Of a DNA stretch of 64,000 nucleotides, positions 44,584 to 53,730 are shown one piece after another; within the stretch, counting starts at the first letter, position 1, and each line of letters opens with the position of its first letter. Source of the stretch: Bovifimicola ammoniilytica (GTDB taxonomy: Bacteria > Bacillota > Clostridia > Lachnospirales > Lachnospiraceae); contig NZ_JAOQJN010000003.1 in assembly GCF_025567085.1 (NCBI RefSeq), positions 248,001 through 312,000 of the forward strand. Reading direction: 5' to 3'. The notes under the pieces are model-generated. The model ran no database searches and had not been told where the DNA came from. It saw nothing but the letters and a program-made list of their open reading frames with translations. The position numbers and the translations under genes were made by a program.

Positions 44584-45338
44584 CTATTTCTGCGAAGTAA
44601 TCATTGTAAGAGTATCCGAAATCTTTGCAAACATTTCTTCTCTGCTCAATGTGCCTCTGTATAACTGATGATACACCTCACCATCTTTAATAAACATTAC
44701 TCTTTTCGCACTGCTTGCTGCTTTGGTCGAATGTGTAACCATAAGAATTGTCTGACCATCATTATTAATATCATCAAATAATCTTAAAAGCGAATCTGTT
44801 GCTTTAGAATCTAATGCTCCGGTTGGTTCATCTGCAAGTATGAGTCTTGGTCTTGTTATCAATGCTCTTGCCACTGCCGCTCTCTGCTTCTGTCCACCTG
44901 ATACCTCATATGGATATTTATCTAAAATATCACTTATCCCTAACTTTTTAGCTATCGGCTCAAGTCTTGACTGCATTTCATCATATTTGCAGCCCGATAA
45001 TACTAATGGAAGAAAAATATTATCTTTTAGTGAAAATGTATCCATTAAATTGAAGTCCTGAAATACGAACCCCAGATTATCACGTCTGAAGGCTCTTTAT
45101 CTTTAAGTGTCATAATATTTTTTCCGTCTAATAAGACTTCTCCGTCACTTGCTTTATCAAGTGCAGCTAAAATATTTAATAATGTCGTTTTACCCGAACC
45201 ACTTTCACCCATTATCGCAACGTACTCACCCTCATCAACTGAAAATGTAACATTACTTAATGCCTGGACTTTATTGCCACCGAACCTTGTTGTGTATATT
45301 TTCTTTAAATTTTTTACTTCTAAAATTGCTTTATTCAT
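44584..45338 (-). pseudogene. BceA-type ABC ATPase, broken by a frameshift
   Basis: The N-terminal frame from ATG 45338 carries Walker A (GESGSGKTTLL) and runs to a stop near 45048. The C-terminal half continues in another frame with the signature SGGQKQR and Walker B LILADEPTGALD. At about 45085-45098 the frame shifts: after KDKE the continuing sequence AFRRDNLGFVFQDFNL is in the next frame, and about two family residues are missing. A deletion of roughly seven bases is the simplest cause; an assembly error is possible. If real, the transporter lacks a whole ATPase. Confidence 0.85.
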
Positions 45339-45438
45339 TTTAATCCTCATTTCTACTAGAATATATTACCTGATTACAGATAAGAGTATAATTAAATTTC
45401 TTTATTGTTTCCATAGATTTGACTTACAATACAAAAAT

Positions 45439-45462
45439 AAACCTTACATTTTCGTAAGGTTT
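45439..45462 (-). terminator. Terminator overlapping the end of the sensor kinase gene
   Basis: AAACCTTAC / GTAAGGTTT stem with a TTATTTTTG tail on the minus strand. The stop codon of the kinase is inside the stem. It separates the kinase from the ABC genes. Confidence 0.8.
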
Positions 45463-46394
45463 ATGAAAATCTTTGTTCCCTTATGTATCTCTGAGTCTGC
45501 TGTTATGTCTCCGCCAATATTTTTCATCACATTTTTACACAGATATAATCCGATTCCTGTCGACTTCATCTCGATTCTTCCATTATAGCCCGTAAAACCA
45601 TTTTCAAATATTCTTGGCAAATCTTCCTTAGCTATCCCTATTCCGCTATCTTCAATTACAAGCCTTTCATGAACATCCGTGTATATCTTTATCTTTCCCT
45701 CATTCGTGTACTTAAGCGCATTTGATAACACCTGTCCGATTACAAATAACAACCATTTCTTATCTGTTATTATTTCCATATCAAGATTGTTAAGTTCTAC
45801 ATTTATCTTCTTTCTGATAAATTGCCTTGCATATTTTCTTACAGACTGCTTTACTATGTCCTCTAAGCAATATTTTTCAAAATCATAATCCGTACTGTCA
45901 CTTTCCATTCTAAGATATGACAAAACCATTTCCACGTATTGTTCTATCTTAAATAATTCGTTCTCTAATTCCTTATGGTTAGCTGACTCCTTAACTTCAT
46001 CCTCCTGTAACAGAAAATTAAGTGCTACTATCGGTGTCTTGACCTGATGAAGCCACATTGTATAGAATTCCATCATCTCTTTACGCTTTATGCCATTTTC
46101 CGACTTAAGCTTTTCTATCTCTTCTACCTTTTCATTAATAATATCCACATATGCTTCTTCTATCGGAGTTAACTTCTTAGGAATTGATTTTCTCTCTAAT
46201 ACTTTGCTTTTCTTATAGAATCTGAACATACCAAATAATACAACCACAATTCCAATATACAGAATTACACTTGTCGAATACATTATTGCTGTTTTATCAA
46301 CATTTTCGAAATATAAGATAACAGCATTTAAAATCATTATAGTTATATACAGACTTATCATTTTAATATTCTGTTTCAGATATTTATATAACAT
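45444..46394 (-). CDS. BceS-type sensor histidine kinase
   Basis: The 316-aa kinase has two N-terminal membrane helices with almost no extracellular loop, the intramembrane-sensing type. The H box is MWLHQVKTPIVAL, the N box SNALKYT and the G boxes DSGIGI and STGIGLYL. Such kinases sense flux through their BceAB transporter and phosphorylate the adjacent regulator. The start is ATG 46394, six bases after GGAG, one base after the regulator stop. Confidence 0.9.
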   Translation of the reverse strand: MLYKYLKQNIKMISLYITIMILNAVILYFENVDKTAIMYSTSVILYIGIVVVLFGMFRFYKKSKVLERKSIPKKLTPIEEAYVDIINEKVEEIEKLKSENGIKRKEMMEFYTMWLHQVKTPIVALNFLLQEDEVKESANHKELENELFKIEQYVEMVLSYLRMESDSTDYDFEKYCLEDIVKQSVRKYARQFIRKKINVELNNLDMEIITDKKWLLFVIGQVLSNALKYTNEGKIKIYTDVHERLVIEDSGIGIAKEDLPRIFENGFTGYNGRIEMKSTGIGLYLCKNVMKNIGGDITADSEIHKGTKIFINLTKM

Positions 46395-46395
46395 A

Positions 46396-47076
46396 CTACT
46401 CTCCATTCGCTATATAGTAGCCCATTCCTTTTTTCGTTTCAATCAATCCTTCTAAACCTGCATTTTCTAATTTCTTTCTTAATCTGGTCACATTAACCGT
46501 CAATGTATTATCATCAACATAACTGTCTGATTCCCATAATACAGTCATTATATCTTCTCGGCTTACAGTTTTGCCCTTGTTATCCATAAGAATTTTTAAT
46601 ATCTTAAATTCATTTCTGGTAAGTTCGATTGCATTACCATTATATGTAGCAGTCGCATTTCCCATATCTAATATAAGTCCATTATGCTCTATAAGATTAG
46701 TCTGTGAAGCGAAGTCATAGGTTCTTCTAAGCATTGCCTGAATCTTCGCTAACAGAAGCGATAATTCAAAAGGCTTTGCAATAAAATCATCTCCACCCAT
46801 ATTTATCGCCATAACTATATTCATATTATCAGAACTTGATGAAACAAATATAATCGGTACTTTAGAAATCTTCCTTATCTCACTGCACCAATAGAAACCA
46901 TTATAATAAGGCAGGGAAATATCCATTAATACCAGATGCGGATTATATTCCGCAAATTCATTCACTATATTATCAAATTTTCTTACATGTCTTGTCTCAT
47001 ATCCAAAACCATTCAGATACTTCTCAACCGATGATGCAATTATACTGTCATCTTCTATAATAAAAATTTTCTGCAT
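46396..47076 (-). CDS. BceR-type response regulator
   Basis: The 226-aa regulator has a receiver domain (phospho-Asp in LVLMDISLPYYNGF) and a winged-helix OmpR-type DNA-binding domain (ELTRNEFKILKILM, VDDNTLTVNVTRLRKKL). It probably controls the ABC genes. ATG 47076 has TTGGAG six bases upstream; the frame from 47094 starts at TTG without a site. It begins 14 bases after the DHHW protein gene, suggesting one transcript from the acyltransferase genes. Confidence 0.92.
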   Translation of the reverse strand: MQKIFIIEDDSIIASSVEKYLNGFGYETRHVRKFDNIVNEFAEYNPHLVLMDISLPYYNGFYWCSEIRKISKVPIIFVSSSSDNMNIVMAINMGGDDFIAKPFELSLLLAKIQAMLRRTYDFASQTNLIEHNGLILDMGNATATYNGNAIELTRNEFKILKILMDNKGKTVSREDIMTVLWESDSYVDDNTLTVNVTRLRKKLENAGLEGLIETKKGMGYYIANGE

Positions 47077-47090
47077 TCTTTTCTCCAATA

Positions 47091-48227
47091 TCAATTCACC
47101 AACTTATATATATTTTTATCTTCTACAAAATTTCCAACATTATACAGCACCAGAATATCTGTATAACCACCTTCTTCTATCATCTTTCTAATACTCTCAT
47201 TATAATATCGCAAGTCAACTACATCTATCTTACTAAACCCACTAATCATAAATGGAATAAAGCAATGTGCAAATGAATCTTTTATAACCAGAACCTTTCT
47301 GTCATTCTCAGCATTAGTAGTGATTTGTACTAATGGATTATTGCCCCCAAGAAATATACTGTATTTATCTTTCTTATCAAGTGCTGACATTTCATACAGA
47401 CTATCTTTAAGTTCTGTAGAATTATTATAACGCACTGATACCTCTTCTTCCTTATCCGGCTCATAGATGTATACCTTATCAGCTTCAATCTCTAAATTCG
47501 CCTTTGAACTCATTGTTCCGTAAAATTTATCCGTTACTAATTTAGTCATATATTTTTCTATATTAATTCCTGTTTTATCCGCATACTCCGTAAATGCATA
47601 ATATGCTCCAAGTGTTGTCCAATGATGGTCTGTCTTATAATACAGATATTCGTCTTTATGAGCCTTAAGCATCTGATTTACATCTACTGTATTATCCTCT
47701 CCGATTTCCTTGTAAATGTCATTAATATACCTAGTTTCGTTGAAATTATATGCATACTTTGGAAGCTTTTTCTTTAAAATCTCCGAAGTATTTGGAACTA
47801 ACATTACACATATATCGGTATTTTTCTTGTAATTATCCACAAATTCTTCTAAATATTCACAGTTTTTATCCGCATTTTCCGTTTCGAACTTATCTTTATC
47901 CTGTCTTGCTATCAGATAATTATCTTTACCAAAATACACTCCATTTACGTCCTTTTTAAGGCTTGCAAGCTCGATATACGTCTTTAATTCTATCCATTTA
48001 TTTCTAAATATGGTCTTATCCGCAAGATACGTTTCGTAATCCTCCTGATATTTGCCATTTAACAGATTCCCGCTGTCTAAATCAGGCTTTATCGCAAGAT
48101 AACGGTTCTCTTTTTCTGAATATCTTTCATCACCTGCCGCAAAGCCAAATACTGACATTCCTGATAAAATTAATAAAAATATTGTAACTGTAACTTTACT
48201 TCTTATGCTTCCTTTTAATTTCTTCAT
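47091..48227 (-). CDS. DHHW-motif secreted protein (AlgX/AlgJ-like acyltransferase partner)
   Basis: The 378-aa protein has an N-terminal signal/anchor helix and an SGNH-like outer domain with the signature YKTDHHWTTLGAYYAF. VLVIKDSFAHCFIPFM carries the catalytic-type Ser. Such proteins work with an MBOAT membrane acyltransferase to transfer acyl groups, often acetyl, to extracellular polymers. The MBOAT gene lies directly upstream; the two-component genes follow 14 bases downstream. Confidence 0.85.
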   Translation of the reverse strand: MKKLKGSIRSKVTVTIFLLILSGMSVFGFAAGDERYSEKENRYLAIKPDLDSGNLLNGKYQEDYETYLADKTIFRNKWIELKTYIELASLKKDVNGVYFGKDNYLIARQDKDKFETENADKNCEYLEEFVDNYKKNTDICVMLVPNTSEILKKKLPKYAYNFNETRYINDIYKEIGEDNTVDVNQMLKAHKDEYLYYKTDHHWTTLGAYYAFTEYADKTGINIEKYMTKLVTDKFYGTMSSKANLEIEADKVYIYEPDKEEEVSVRYNNSTELKDSLYEMSALDKKDKYSIFLGGNNPLVQITTNAENDRKVLVIKDSFAHCFIPFMISGFSKIDVVDLRYYNESIRKMIEEGGYTDILVLYNVGNFVEDKNIYKLVN

Positions 48228-48245
48228 TTTTCACGCTATCCTTAT

Positions 48246-49664
48246 TCAAAATCTGAAATACAGAAATGGATTATAGCTTGAATCAACAAGATAAGCTATT
48301 ACCATTGCAAATACAACAACATAGAAAACATTTGCAAGGACTGTTTTAACTGCCTCACTCTTTATAATTTCAAACAGCCTGTTTACTAATTTCTTAGCAG
48401 CAGGTGTCGATGCCACTATTAATATAATCAATAAAACTACGTGTGTATATAACAGATAAATTGACTGGTCATCATAGATTTTTCCGCCTGTAACATTAAA
48501 CATTGTTTTAAGATATCTTCCTAACTGTCCCATATCTTCAAACGAGAAAATTACCCAGCCTGTAATTATAATAAGTAAAGTGTATATATGCTGTATAAAT
48601 GCTGGAAGTCTGTCTATGTATTTCTTAAGAAATATCTTCTCTAGGATAAGAATTACACCATAATATAATCCCCACAACATGAAATTATAACTTGCACCAT
48701 GCCACAAGCCTGTAAGTATCCACACCACCAAAATATTACGGATATGTTTATATGTAGAGCAACGGTTTCCTCCAAGCGGAATATAGACATATTCCCTGAA
48801 CCATGTGCCAAGTGAAATGTGCCATCTTCTAAAGAATTCCGTAACACTTTTAGAAATATACGGATAATTGAAATTCTCCTCAAAATTAAAACCAAACATC
48901 TTACCTAACCCGATTGCCATATCTGAATATCCTGAGAAATCGAAATATATCTGGAATGTAAATGCGATAATTCCAAGCCATGCAGATAACACCGACATAT
49001 TTTCCGGATTAACAGCCTTTATTGTGTCCCACAGATTACCAATGTTATTAGCTAATAACACTTTCTTACCTAATCCGGTTATAAAACGCCCTATTCCATC
49101 TGCAAATGTATCAATATTTCCCTTGCGGTTATTAAGCTCGTCTGCAACACTTTTATATTTAACAATCGGTCCTGCTATCAATTGTGGAAACATTGTTACA
49201 TATGTTCCAAATGTAATAATATTTCTCTGGGCTGCAACATTTCCCCTGTATACATCAATCGTATATGACATTGTCTGAAATGTATAAAAAGACACGCCAA
49301 CAGGAAGTGCAATTTCAAGTAACTGAAACCCACTTCCTGTTAATTTATTTGCTGTGTTAATAAGTAAATCTGCATATTTAAAGAAGCCAAGCACCGACAG
49401 ATTAACAATAACTGATGCCACAACCATATATTTTGATGCAGAAATCTTATCTTTTTTCTTAAAATCTTCTATTAATATTCCGAAAATGTAATTTACAAGT
49501 GTCGAGAAAATCATTATAAGAACATACTTTGGCTCGCTCCAAGCATAGAATACAAGGCTTCCTGATAATAAAACCATATTCTTAAATTTTCCTGGTACTA
49601 TATAATAAATCAGTAATATTAAAGGTAAAAATCTAAATAGAAATATTAAACTGCTAAAAACCAT
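48246..49664 (-). CDS. MBOAT-family O-acyltransferase (AlgI/DltB type)
   Basis: The 472-aa protein has 10 or more membrane helices and MBOAT signatures including YFDFSGYSDMAIGLGKMFG, FFRRWHISLGTWFREYVYIP and LTGLWHGASYNFMLWG (catalytic His). It moves acyl groups across the membrane for transfer outside, together with the DHHW protein. GAGGATAAAG precedes the ATG. The target (peptidoglycan, teichoic acid or another polymer) is not visible in the sequence. Confidence 0.92.
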   Translation of the reverse strand: MVFSSLIFLFRFLPLILLIYYIVPGKFKNMVLLSGSLVFYAWSEPKYVLIMIFSTLVNYIFGILIEDFKKKDKISASKYMVVASVIVNLSVLGFFKYADLLINTANKLTGSGFQLLEIALPVGVSFYTFQTMSYTIDVYRGNVAAQRNIITFGTYVTMFPQLIAGPIVKYKSVADELNNRKGNIDTFADGIGRFITGLGKKVLLANNIGNLWDTIKAVNPENMSVLSAWLGIIAFTFQIYFDFSGYSDMAIGLGKMFGFNFEENFNYPYISKSVTEFFRRWHISLGTWFREYVYIPLGGNRCSTYKHIRNILVVWILTGLWHGASYNFMLWGLYYGVILILEKIFLKKYIDRLPAFIQHIYTLLIIITGWVIFSFEDMGQLGRYLKTMFNVTGGKIYDDQSIYLLYTHVVLLIILIVASTPAAKKLVNRLFEIIKSEAVKTVLANVFYVVVFAMVIAYLVDSSYNPFLYFRF

Positions 49665-49736
49665 CTTTATCCTCGTTTACAGTAAACTCTTTTCCGTCAT
49701 TATAACATCATTGTGTTTAACTGGCTAGGATTAATT

Positions 49737-50813
49737 CTATTGTGTTACCGAATAGAATTCTGATACAACAATATTTCCACCATCCGATACTCTAAATACT
49801 AATTTATGGGTTGTAACATTCATATTTTCTGACATACCCTTATTTGCTATATAATCGAAATATGCTTCCTGATTCTGCGGATATCCCGAACCTTTGAATG
49901 TTCCATACATATTTATGCCATTTCTGTCTTCTAATGCATTATTATAAGTAAAATATAATCTGCATTTAGCCCATTCATTTTCAAAATCTGATACCATATC
50001 ACCAACATATAGAATTGTAATATCTGCCACATATTGGTTATCACTTTGTCTAAGGCTGTCAAGTTTATAATATGCCGGTACTGCTAATGATACACCTCTG
50101 GCTTTAAAATCTTCATTATAAATAAATGTATCACTTTTCTTATCGTAATTATAGATAATATCACTGCTGCCATAATATCCGATATCCGTAAGTTCAAGCC
50201 CGCTGCTGCTTATACAACTCTTCTGGAAGTAATTTCTTATAAGTTCTCCACTTATTTCCGGTTCACTAAATATGTCAATTTTTTCACCATTACCTACAAG
50301 GTTAAGTATATACCATAGTTTATCGGCATTAGTAAGGTTAGTTCCTTTTTCCGCAGATACTTCATTTCTATATAACCATAGGAAATTATTATTATATACT
50401 GTCTCTTCTATTATATTTTTAATTATATCCTGTGGAATATCGTTATTATTTGTATTAGTATTCTTAGTCATCTCCTCAGATGTTATATTCTCAGTGGTAC
50501 TTGTATTTTTACTGTCTGTTTCTTTATCATTTGATTCATTAACAGTATCAAATTTTGTTGCCACCCTCTTAGTAGTCTGGGGTTCATCACCTAACTTAGT
50601 TCCATTCTTGATCACAACGGTTAATAAAATAACTATTGCCGCCATCTGTACACATACAACTCCGATGAAAAATACACTTTTTTTCTTCTCTTTCTTATCC
50701 TTTACTGCTGCCATAATATCACCTAACATTCTTTCTGTTTTGCTATTATCAACTGCAATTTTGGAATATGAATCTTTTATTTTTGCTTTTAATCTATCAT
50801 TACTATTCTTCAT
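49737..50813 (-). CDS. Membrane protein paired with a sigma-factor remnant, anti-sigma-like
   Basis: The 358-aa protein has a charged cytoplasmic N-terminus of about 45 residues, one membrane helix (FFIGVVCVQMAAIVILLTVVI) and a Thr/Asn-rich linker. An outside domain of about 230 residues includes DITILYVGDM and ARGVSLAVPAYY. The layout and overlap with a sigma region-4 gene suggest a membrane-bound partner of an ECF sigma factor. ATG 50813 has GGTGAG upstream. Its sigma partner is truncated, so the circuit may be dead. Confidence 0.68.
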   Translation of the reverse strand: MKNSNDRLKAKIKDSYSKIAVDNSKTERMLGDIMAAVKDKKEKKKSVFFIGVVCVQMAAIVILLTVVIKNGTKLGDEPQTTKRVATKFDTVNESNDKETDSKNTSTTENITSEEMTKNTNTNNNDIPQDIIKNIIEETVYNNNFLWLYRNEVSAEKGTNLTNADKLWYILNLVGNGEKIDIFSEPEISGELIRNYFQKSCISSSGLELTDIGYYGSSDIIYNYDKKSDTFIYNEDFKARGVSLAVPAYYKLDSLRQSDNQYVADITILYVGDMVSDFENEWAKCRLYFTYNNALEDRNGINMYGTFKGSGYPQNQEAYFDYIANKGMSENMNVTTHKLVFRVSDGGNIVVSEFYSVTQ

Positions 50814-51027
50814 TATTCTCACCCAGTCTTTCTTTTAAAATCTCTCTGCCACGTTTAAGCAGACTACATACTGTTGATTTATTTTTCTTCAATATTTCAC
50901 TTATCTCCCGGGTAGAATATTCTTCATAATAGTACATATAAATAACAGTTTTATATTTAGGTGGTAATTTCATAATCTCTATGAAAGTCTCATCAATATC
51001 AAAACAATATTCTCCAATCCATTCCAT
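50803..51027 (-). pseudogene. ECF sigma factor remnant (region 4 only)
   Basis: The 74 codons hold only the C-terminal half of an ECF sigma factor: LPPKYKTVIYMYYYEEYS and the helix-turn-helix TREISEILKKNKSTVCSLLKRGRE. Region 2 is absent. Upstream, the frame reaches a stop eight codons before the ATG, and no ribosome-binding site precedes it. The long palindrome begins about 130 bases upstream, so the lost half may have been removed by its insertion. The 3' end overlaps the 49737 gene by 11 bases. Confidence 0.75.
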
Positions 51028-51157
51028 CTTGCAGTCAGATAAAACTGTAAATTATTTGCAAAACACCACCTGATACTATCAGTTCATATTATTATTCGCG
51101 AATGTATGTGTTTTGTCTTTCACTATGTATACGTTTTAAGACTTCTTTTGATTGCAT

Positions 51158-51622
51158 AAAATAAAAAATAATTTATATAAGCAGACTTCGCACATATAAG
51201 GACTCGTTTTTATTTACTGCTGTAGAATGAATTTGACATATATAAATATTAGAACTCATTGTAAGAATTGCGTAAATTTGTCAGATGTTATCTTTTTGCT
51301 CAAAGTTTGTGTACATTCACGATACAGACATTAAGCCGAGGTGTCCGTCTATGACACACTCTCTCATATTTCTTAATCTAGTGGGTGTAAATGCCCACAC
51401 GATACGGCATAAATCGAGCGTGTGTCATAGACGGATACCTCGGTTTAAATGTCTGGATATTGAATGAACACAAATAATCAAAAGAGCAAAAAGATAATAT
51501 CGACAAATTAGCAATTTGAAACACGAGTTCTAATATTTATATATGCAAAGTCATTCACCGGTAGTTTCTAAACGAATCCTTATATGTGCGAAATCTGCAT
51601 TATAAATTATTTTTCTTTTATA
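51158..51622 (+). repeat. Long imperfect palindrome, copy 2
   Basis: About 465 bp. The ends AATAATTTAT...GCAGACTTCGCACATATAAG pair with their complement at 51578-51617, and the core GTGTCCGTCTATGACACAC (51341-51359) with GTGTGTCATAGACGG (51419-51434). Read on the plus strand it aligns throughout with copy 1 read on the minus strand, including shared bulges such as AATTGCGTAAATTTGTC against CAAATTAGCAATT. The right end overlaps the last bases of the MATE gene. It lacks the nested apical hairpin of copy 1. This gene-free stretch holds nothing else apart from the 100 bases before the sigma remnant. Confidence 0.85.
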
Positions 51623-52962
51623 GTTTTGCGTAAGAAGTCTTTATAAAAGTATATGCCTAGTGAAGACGTAAGTAATTCGGTAATTATGAACGTAAGCCAG
51701 AATTTATTAAGTCCAAATCTTGAGAATATATAGCCTAATGGAACAAATAATACGACAGTTCTTACTATTGTTAATACTGAACTTTTTACTGCACGGCCTA
51801 TCGCCTGAAAGAATACTGGAAATATTAATGAAGTTACCATCGGAATAAAGCTAAAACCTATAAATCTTAAGCCTATTGTTCCTATTTCTATTACTGTTTT
51901 ATCGCTTGTGAATACAGAAAGCATCTGTGACGGAATGGTTTCAAAACACAATGTTCCGACTGCCATAAGGCATACCCCTGCTATTAAAGAGGTCAATAAT
52001 GTCTTTCTGCACCTGTCCAAGCTTCCTGCTGCATAATTGTAGCTTATTACAGGCACTATGCAGGTCTGCAATGCTCCTAATGGAATAAAGAAAAATGTCT
52101 GCCATTTATAATATAATCCAAGTGCGGTCACTGCCTGGTCTGAAAAGCCTGCCAGAATAAGATTTAATCCCAATATGTAAAATGTATATGCTGACTGCAT
52201 TAATATATTAGGTATTCCAAGTATATATATTCTCTTGATTTCAGGAAGAAATTTAGAAATATGTGGTGGTTTATGATATGCTTTTCTGAATACAATTACG
52301 GCTGCCACTATCTGTCCTGCCACTGTTGCAATTGCTGCACCTGCGATACCACATTTTCTTACACCAAACATTCCAAAAATCAAAACAGGATCTAATATTA
52401 TATTAGTTATCGCTCCTGCAATCTGGGCATACATAGGTGTTTTCATATCGCCTCTTGCCTGAAGAATTTTACTCCATATGCTCTCAAGAAATAATCCTAT
52501 ACTTGCCACGCACACAATTCGCCCATATATCACTACATATCTTATGACTTCTTTCGAATCTGTAGACATTTTCGCATACACCGGCATAATAAAAAAGCAT
52601 ATTACCGCAAATAATATCCATAGTACAAGTGCTAACGGAGTTCCGATTCCTGCGTTTTCGTCAGCCTTACCTTTCTTCTTTATTCCAAGATAATAAGCCA
52701 TATTTGTATTAATACCCACACCCGTTCCAACACCTAAAGCTATCATTAATAACTGCATCGGATAAATTATTGATAATGCTGTAAGACCACTTTCTGAATA
52801 TTTTCCCACAAACAGGCTGTCAACAATATTATACAATGCCTGAATTAACTGTGCGAGCATCACGGGTGGTGCAATTTTTAGTAAAATCTTCCCAATTTTC
52901 TCCTTACCATATAACTCACCCTCTGGAACTATATTTTGTTTATTTTCTGATTTATTATTCAT
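51607..52962 (-). CDS. MATE-family multidrug/sodium antiporter
   Basis: The 451-aa protein has 12 predicted membrane helices in two homologous halves (PVMLAQLIQALYNIVDSLFVG in the first; LGALQTCIVPVISYNYAAG in the second). Such proteins export cationic drugs or metabolites using Na+ or H+ gradients. GAAGTGAAAG precedes the ATG. Its last codons lie in the outer arm of the second long palindrome, which may act as its terminator. Confidence 0.92.
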   Translation of the reverse strand: MNNKSENKQNIVPEGELYGKEKIGKILLKIAPPVMLAQLIQALYNIVDSLFVGKYSESGLTALSIIYPMQLLMIALGVGTGVGINTNMAYYLGIKKKGKADENAGIGTPLALVLWILFAVICFFIMPVYAKMSTDSKEVIRYVVIYGRIVCVASIGLFLESIWSKILQARGDMKTPMYAQIAGAITNIILDPVLIFGMFGVRKCGIAGAAIATVAGQIVAAVIVFRKAYHKPPHISKFLPEIKRIYILGIPNILMQSAYTFYILGLNLILAGFSDQAVTALGLYYKWQTFFFIPLGALQTCIVPVISYNYAAGSLDRCRKTLLTSLIAGVCLMAVGTLCFETIPSQMLSVFTSDKTVIEIGTIGLRFIGFSFIPMVTSLIFPVFFQAIGRAVKSSVLTIVRTVVLFVPLGYIFSRFGLNKFWLTFIITELLTSSLGIYFYKDFLRKTIKEK

Positions 52963-53050
52963 TTTCTTTCACTTCTGCTTACTTATTTTTTATTATCTCT
53001 CTACTTACAAGATTCTCTGAAATTGAATAGGATATTTGTCATCTATTTAT

Positions 53051-53650
53051 CTAAATTTCCAAATCTTCAAATTTAATGACTGCCGGCTGGTTATCAGTAT
53101 GTTCTCCGAGTATTTTCTCTAACCACACCATATCATACCATCTGTTAAATTTATATCCACATTTATGAAATTCGCCAATCCATTCATATCCCATATGTTT
53201 ATGGAATTTTACACTTGCATTTGTTAAATATTCGTCTTCAACCTCCGTATATGCGATGCAGGCATAAAGATTTACAATATTCTGTTTCTTCAAAATCTTC
53301 TCTAACTGGGCATATAGTAATTTACCAAGTCCCATTTTTCTCATATCTTCCTTGATATACACACTTGTCTCAACCGCCCAGTCGTATGCTGCCCTTCCCT
53401 TAAATGTACTGGCATAAACATATCCAGTCACTTCTCCATTAATTTCTGCAACTAAATATGGATATTTCTTCAATGTTTTCTCTATACGGCTTCGAAATAC
53501 ATCTACTGCAGGTACATCATATTCAAATGTTATTGCAGTCTTTTCTACATATGGTCTGTAAATATCTAACAGTACTTTTGCATCATCTAAAGCAGCTGTT
53601 CTTATTATAATTTCATTTTCACCATTTTTCTCTTCGTATATTTTACTCAT
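53051..53650 (-). CDS. GNAT N-acetyltransferase, phosphinothricin acetyltransferase-like
   Basis: The 199-aa protein has a GNAT fold: IRTAALDDAKVLLDIYRPYVEKTAITF, the acetyl-CoA motif VYIKEDMRKMGLGKLLYAQL, and a C-terminal VKFHKHMGYEWIGEFHKCGYKF typical of the Pat/MnaT group. It probably acetylates an amino-acid analogue or a toxic amine. The start is ATG 53650 after the GAAATGGAGATTATT cassette. It is next to another GNAT gene. Confidence 0.88.
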   Translation of the reverse strand: MSKIYEEKNGENEIIIRTAALDDAKVLLDIYRPYVEKTAITFEYDVPAVDVFRSRIEKTLKKYPYLVAEINGEVTGYVYASTFKGRAAYDWAVETSVYIKEDMRKMGLGKLLYAQLEKILKKQNIVNLYACIAYTEVEDEYLTNASVKFHKHMGYEWIGEFHKCGYKFNRWYDMVWLEKILGEHTDNQPAVIKFEDLEI

Positions 53651-53681
53651 AATAATCTCCATTTCGCAGGTACCACAAATA

Positions 53682-53722
53682 GCTGTGTAAAAAATCAGAT
53701 ATCAATCTGTATTTTTCACACC
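53682..53722 (-). terminator. Hairpin between the two GNAT genes
   Basis: TGTGTAAAAAATCAGAT / ATCTGTATTTTTCACA. It ends the 53731 transcript and resembles the valS terminator at 6000-6044 in sequence. Confidence 0.6.
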
Positions 53723-53730
53723 ATCATATT

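Noticed and set aside
44584..45338. Two separate genes for the ABC ATPase halves
   Set aside because: Walker A is in one part and the signature and Walker B in the other; joined in the shifted frame they read as one standard ATPase.
50803..51027. Functional small sigma factor
   Set aside because: Region 2, needed to bind RNA polymerase and the -10 element, is missing, and there is no ribosome-binding site.
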